Assembly: GCA_035772405.1 (NCBI GenBank)
Contig: JAYKKM010000375.1
Span: forward strand, 4,428,501 to 4,492,500
Source of the DNA: Chrysogorgia sp. JL179-B06
Taxonomy: Eukaryota > Cnidaria > Anthozoa > Scleralcyonacea > Chrysogorgiidae
Length of the DNA stretch: 64,000 nucleotides
Direction of reading: 5' to 3'
In this document: positions 59,876 through 64,000 of the stretch, one piece after another
Layout of the letters: each line of letters begins with the position of its first letter
Numbering within the stretch: position 1 is the stretch's first letter
Made by a program: the position numbers and the translations under genes
The notes under the pieces: generated by a model
The model's input: only the letters and a program-made list of their open reading frames with translations
The model's database searches: none
Told to the model about the DNA's origin: nothing

Positions 59876-60372
59876 ATTATTAAATACCAGAGAGATTACT
59901 ACTATAAATATGTTTAAACAAACACAGCTTTTTACATTTCTTTTGGATTGTGATGTAAATTCTCACACTTGTATATGGTCTTTAGTGCATTTTGTTTTAT
60001 ACCACTATAGTTTAGTTTTTTATATAATTTGTAAATAATGTTTATCGTATATTACTAACAGTTTTGTATGGCTGAAAGCTAAGTTCTAACAGTTTAAATA
60101 ACGATTTTTATTATTATTATTTACCATAATTCCCTTGAGCACATAAATACTTGACGTTTTCGCCTCATAATAACCGAAATTTTGATCGCCAACTTTTGAT
60201 CGCCAAATGGTCGGCCGGAATACGTGTAACCAGGAAGAGGTTCGGTAAAACCTTTTTTGCTTTCAACTTGTTTCGCTTTACTGCACCCAAAAATTAAACT
60301 ATTTCTGGGTTTTTTAAAAAGCGAGGTAGTACATAACATATATATCGCTCTGTTGCTAATATATGCTAATAT

Positions 60373-60510
60373 AGACGATACGTGGACGATCGTCAAGCCG
60401 CTCATATCCTCAGAAAAGTGATTCTGAGTCGCGTACATGAATCTAACCTGTAACCTTCTGATTGCCGGTGAGACGCTCTAACCATTGAGCTACCGAGACT
60501 CAGATGGAGA
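60373..60510 (-). repeat. tRNA-like element, family 2
   Basis: GACGATCGTCAAGC leader, minus-strand B-box-like GAATCTAACCTGT and A-box TCTAACCATTGAGCTACC. It forms the left half of a head-to-head pair with 60673-60790. Confidence 0.7.
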
Positions 60511-60682
60511 GCGAAGGTTACAATGATGTACTTGTTCAATTGAGATATGAACTGCCACATTATGTATATTAACGCATCCAAGCATTACCGATATATAGCG
60601 ACTGCCGCATATAGCAGCTACGTATATATCAATTGAACCATGCAGTACGTCATTGTAACCTTCGCTCTCCATCTGAGTTTCG
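60498..60682. repeat. Palindrome joining two tRNA-like units
   Basis: CTCAGATGGAGAGCGAAGGT onward pairs with the inverse ending at 60682; the centre ACCGATATATAG to GCAGCTACG is shared with 41.2 kb. Confidence 0.75.
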
Positions 60683-60790
60683 TTAGCTCAATGGTTCAAG
60701 CGTCTCAGTCACTGGCAATCAGAAGGTTACAGGTTCGATTCCTGTACGGGACCCTGAGCTTGACAATCGTCCACGTATCGTCTGTCTACT
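60673..60790 (+). repeat. tRNA-like element, family 2, right half
   Basis: TTAGCTCAATGGTTCAAGCG and GGTTCGATTCCTG, followed by TTGACAATCGTCCACGTATC. Confidence 0.7.
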
Positions 60791-61177
60791 CCGAGCTCTC
60801 CCACAATCACTACAACATTGTGTGTATATTAACGCATATGCTAATATATTTGGAACCTTGTAACATGAAATTATCACCGGACGTACGTTGTGCATATATT
60901 TGGCCAGCCCGTTGGCCAGCCGTCATATGAACGCAACAAAATTTCAAGACTGCGAGGCGAGATCTCGCTATAGCGGGGAGCAGCCCGTTTACCGGCACCA
61001 TATGAATAACCGGTAAACGGGGACCATATATAATGTATACTGTATACTCCGTAAACTATGCAATTCTATCACTGTATATACTTTGTCTATCAATGCTATA
61101 TACAAACCTAGCACTTATTTTCCGCATTTTATAATATTATATCCGGCACCATTCCTTGGAATTAGGCTGCACTTCCC

Positions 61178-61528
61178 AGGGGCGGATACAGGATTTTTGA
61201 AGGGGGGTGACTTCACCACATTCTCTAGTTACGGAATGAGAAAACACTTATTACTTCTGGTGTACGTTTGTGGCGAACCGCATTATCTAGATCCAGAAAA
61301 TTTTGATATTTTCATGATCTAGAATCACATTTTCAGCGATGTTTGCGTGACAAGCCCTTTACTAAGCCCAAGGCAACATATATAGATTCAAAACAATTAG
61401 AAATCAGAAAATGGAAGAATGTAGAAATAATTCCGAATCGAAGCATATCAATTATAATGTATCGGTTGGGATTGGGAAGGGGGGGGTGACTAGTAACCCC
61501 AGTCACCCCCGCTGTATCTTCCCCTGCT
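61178..61528. mobile_element. hAT-like MITE
   Basis: CAGGGGCGGATACAGG at the left, GCTGTATCTTCCCCTG at the right, with GGGGGGTGACT subterminal runs. The flanking CTTCC is only partly duplicated. Confidence 0.65.
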
Positions 61529-61779
61529 TCCTTGCAATAACAATGTCTAGTTTATTGATTTACTTTGTAAGTGGGGTATATTTGTATGTCTGTGACTAGT
61601 AAGTATACGGCTATATGACGACCGAGATGATCAAAATTGAACTTATAGAGACACCAAATTATGTTGTGTAAAAAAGATTGGTCCTCGTACCGAAATTTAA
61701 GAGTGCTGTACTACCTAATATGATTGTCATGTAAACTGGGTTTTAGAAGTACTCCCTCTGGCGAAAACTGAGAAACTAT

Positions 61780-62345
61780 GAGAGCGTTCATTATTTAGCA
61801 TGGCTGGGGCCTGGTACCGATGGTTGGGTAAGGGACTGGTCATTACTTATGGTCGGAAATTTAATTATGGTCAGAAATTTTTTATGGTCAGAAATTTAAT
61901 CGTCCCAACCATTTATGGGTAAAGAAAATCTTAAAGAAGAAAAAATTTAGACAAAGCTCAATTCCCAGGATATGTTCAATACCGATGTCGATATACAAGT
62001 TTTAATGATCGATAACAAACCCGCATATCACAGTCTGCAGATCCTACTGTAACTTTCAGATTATTATCTCCCTATACAGAGCAGGAATCCAAGGAAAACA
62101 AGGAGAGGAATACAATAACAAAAGCTAATGTGCAATGATGACTAAGGAGAACTAATGATGAGATTCCAATTTTAAATGATGAACTCTTCATTTTTTATGC
62201 AAACAGTCATGAAAATTTTGCTACCCAACCCTTCAGAGAAGTGATTTTTTTATACCCAACCATTTAGGTCTTAGAATTTTCAGTTACCCAACCATTTTCT
62301 CCTCGGACCCCACCCCGGCCATAAGTAATGATCGGTCCAAAAGCC
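61780..62345. mobile_element. MITE of the GGGACTGGTCATTACTTATG family
   Basis: GGACTGGTCATTACTTATGG near 61830 and CCATAAGTAATGATCGGTCC at the right. Interior matches 29590-29810 inverted. Confidence 0.7.
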
Positions 62346-62554
62346 AAATTTTTGCCCGCAATAATAGGTTGAGTAAATTTGTTTTTGCATTATAAATATT
62401 GGGTAACACACTGTCACTTTAATACAAATTACAAAAGAAATAGAATTAAAATACATCAGTGTTTAATGTCTATAGTTTTTTCATTTCATTTAATCAATAT
62501 TTAAAGAGGAAATTACCTCACTCACCAAAAGGTGCTTTTCAGGAGGGTTCTCAA

Positions 62555-62745
62555 GATTTATATATATATATATATATATATATATGCCAAGAATGGAAGG
62601 TAACAAAAGAGTCACGATATTGGCGAATGGTTTGAGAGCGCTCAATACCATTATAGGTAGAGCGGGATAATAATATATTTGGCGAGAGTTGCGACAGCAA
62701 ATTTCGCCAAATATATTATATATATATATATATATTATATAATGT
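62555..62745. repeat. AT microsatellites around a CGCTCTACC-type block
   Basis: 62615-62715 shares GAGCGCTCAATACCATTATA and AGGTAGAGCG with the inverse of 37855-37890, again between AT tracts. Confidence 0.6.
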
Positions 62746-63499
62746 TTGTAAATAAAATTAAAAAAAAATAATAATAAAATAGAAGTAAAATAGAAGTAAA
62801 AGATAATATAAAATTATTTACAAAGTATGATAATAATTCTTCAAACTAGAGATCCCTGAGATTTTTTATATCATCTTTTGAAGGGTATATTACGTCCCCT
62901 GAGATTTTTTATATCATCATGCAGGTAACTTGTTCCATTTATCCATGAACAGCACAGAAGAACGTTGCTTTCCCCAGTTTGTTTTAAATACAGGCTTTCT
63001 AAAGGTTATGTGCATGCATATATACCTAGTATCATGTTTATGTACATCTTTACCACTTAAAATATTAAAATTGTGCTCAGACAATTAGATTATTAAAATA
63101 TTTAAAAACAAATAAATTGCGATTAAAAGTTAATACAGGCTTTCTAAGGTTATGTGCATACCTATAGTATCATGTTTATATGCATACATCTTTACCACTT
63201 AAAATATTAAAATTATACTCAATCAGAGTATTAAAAGATTTAAAAACTTAATAAATAAATTACGATTAAAAGTTCAACTGGCAACTTCAACATTTGCTTT
63301 AAAGATAACATGTATTGTTGAAGTGTTATACTGTATGATACTGTATATACATGTATAAAATATTAAACATTGAAGTCATATTTACAGTGCATATATATAC
63401 TTGATATAATGCAGGTATGTAGTTTTACATGTATATATGGTTGCATCAAAATGCTTTTTCACATGTTATTATTATTTTTTATTTTTAGCATGAAGGGGG
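62746..63499. other. AT-rich unassigned sequence
   Basis: Contains a local duplication (62990-63110 and 63130-63260, around CAGGCTTTCTAA and CATCTTTACCACTTAAAATA). No gene. Confidence 0.45.
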
Positions 63500-63690
63500 A
63501 AAGTTGACTAAACGCGCCATATGATTACCATATGTTATTTTAATTACAAGGCGGTTTAGATTCTACATGCTTAGTATAGAAAATTTCTAGCATCATATAT
63601 TCTGCATGTCACACTGCTCCAACCTCGTACCCATGCACTGCTCGCAGCATTTTACTTCTGATAAGAACTACTAGCTGTTATTACTTTTTA
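63500..63690 (-). repeat. Dispersed repeat, inverted copy of 2190-2420
   Basis: CCATATGATTACCATATGTT to TTCTGATAAGAACT match the complement of the MMP-intron copy. TTTTTATTTTTAGCA precedes and follows it (63477, 63688). Confidence 0.6.
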
Positions 63691-64000
63691 TTTTTAGCAA
63701 GGGGCAAAGTTGACGATTTCGTCAAATCCGACGGCGACGCATTCCTGCACGTACCGTCTCCCTTTCTCCACACCTAGAAAGGTGATACCCTAGCGTAATT
63801 ACAACGACCATAATCGCATTAAAGAAGGAAAAACGTCAGAGCTTGGAATGTTTTTTGGAATGTTTTCTTCCCATACGAGTCATGACACCCCACCGCTGAT
63901 ATAGAGTTGACCATAGACTGTGAAGAAATCAGTTCGGCTATAGTGTCTTGAATTCACGTACAAGCAAGAACGCAATCATTAAACACAAGTAAGTTAATCA
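63691..64000. other. Window end, no gene recognised
   Basis: A T-rich AG (63700) followed by a short open stretch could be a splice acceptor, but the frame closes within 30 codons and shows no domain. Confidence 0.3.

Overview
The window looks like nuclear DNA of a cnidarian, most probably an anthozoan (sea anemone or coral). The evidence is intron-bearing genes with GT/AG junctions and TATA boxes, two secreted metalloproteases ending in ShKT domains, and an AT-rich background packed with tRNA-derived SINEs, fold-back MITEs, LINE 3' ends and microsatellites. There is nothing prokaryotic in it: no operons, no Shine-Dalgarno sites, no CRISPR. No species is claimed.

Layout. (1) 1-6.7 kb, plus strand: the 3' part of a matrix metalloproteinase gene in four exons (prodomain with cysteine switch, furin-like site, zinc catalytic domain, short Pro/Ser linker, one ShKT domain). 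Its introns hold a palindrome array, fold-back elements, a SINE and a hAT-like insertion with an exact 8-bp target duplication. (2) 6.7-12.5 kb: dispersed repeats, a LINE tail and a broken retroelement ORF, no host gene seen. (3) 12.5-20.7 kb: one intact minus-strand gene for a 125-residue secreted peptide with four C-terminal cysteines. It is followed by a mosaic of direct and inverted copies of its own 5' flank, of which only one keeps any coding sequence and that one is broken. (4) 20.8-30.2 kb: nested MITEs, tRNA-like elements and LINE fragments. (5) 30.4-48.2 kb, plus strand: a complete ten-exon astacin metalloprotease gene with two ShKT domains (339 codons plus stop, every splice phase agreeing). 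Its introns carry a 1.45-kb 12-bp minisatellite, a (CTGT)n tract, a near-perfect 134-bp palindrome and a 250-bp direct duplication around a Tc1-like transposase fragment. (6) 48.2-64 kb: transposon-derived sequence with a LINE reverse-transcriptase end, a Penelope-like GIY-YIG fragment, fold-backs and tRNA-like units; no host gene recognised.

How the genes may relate: three secreted products lie within 48 kb, namely two zinc proteases that each carry ShKT modules and one small cysteine-containing peptide. Astacin-ShKT proteins are known from cnidarian nematocysts and gland cells, so a secretory or venom-related neighbourhood is a reasonable inference, not a demonstration. The most unusual structure is the amplified 5' flank of the peptide gene. 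Octamer (ATGCAAAT) sites survive in four copies, but the TATA box survives in only two and the reading frame in only one.
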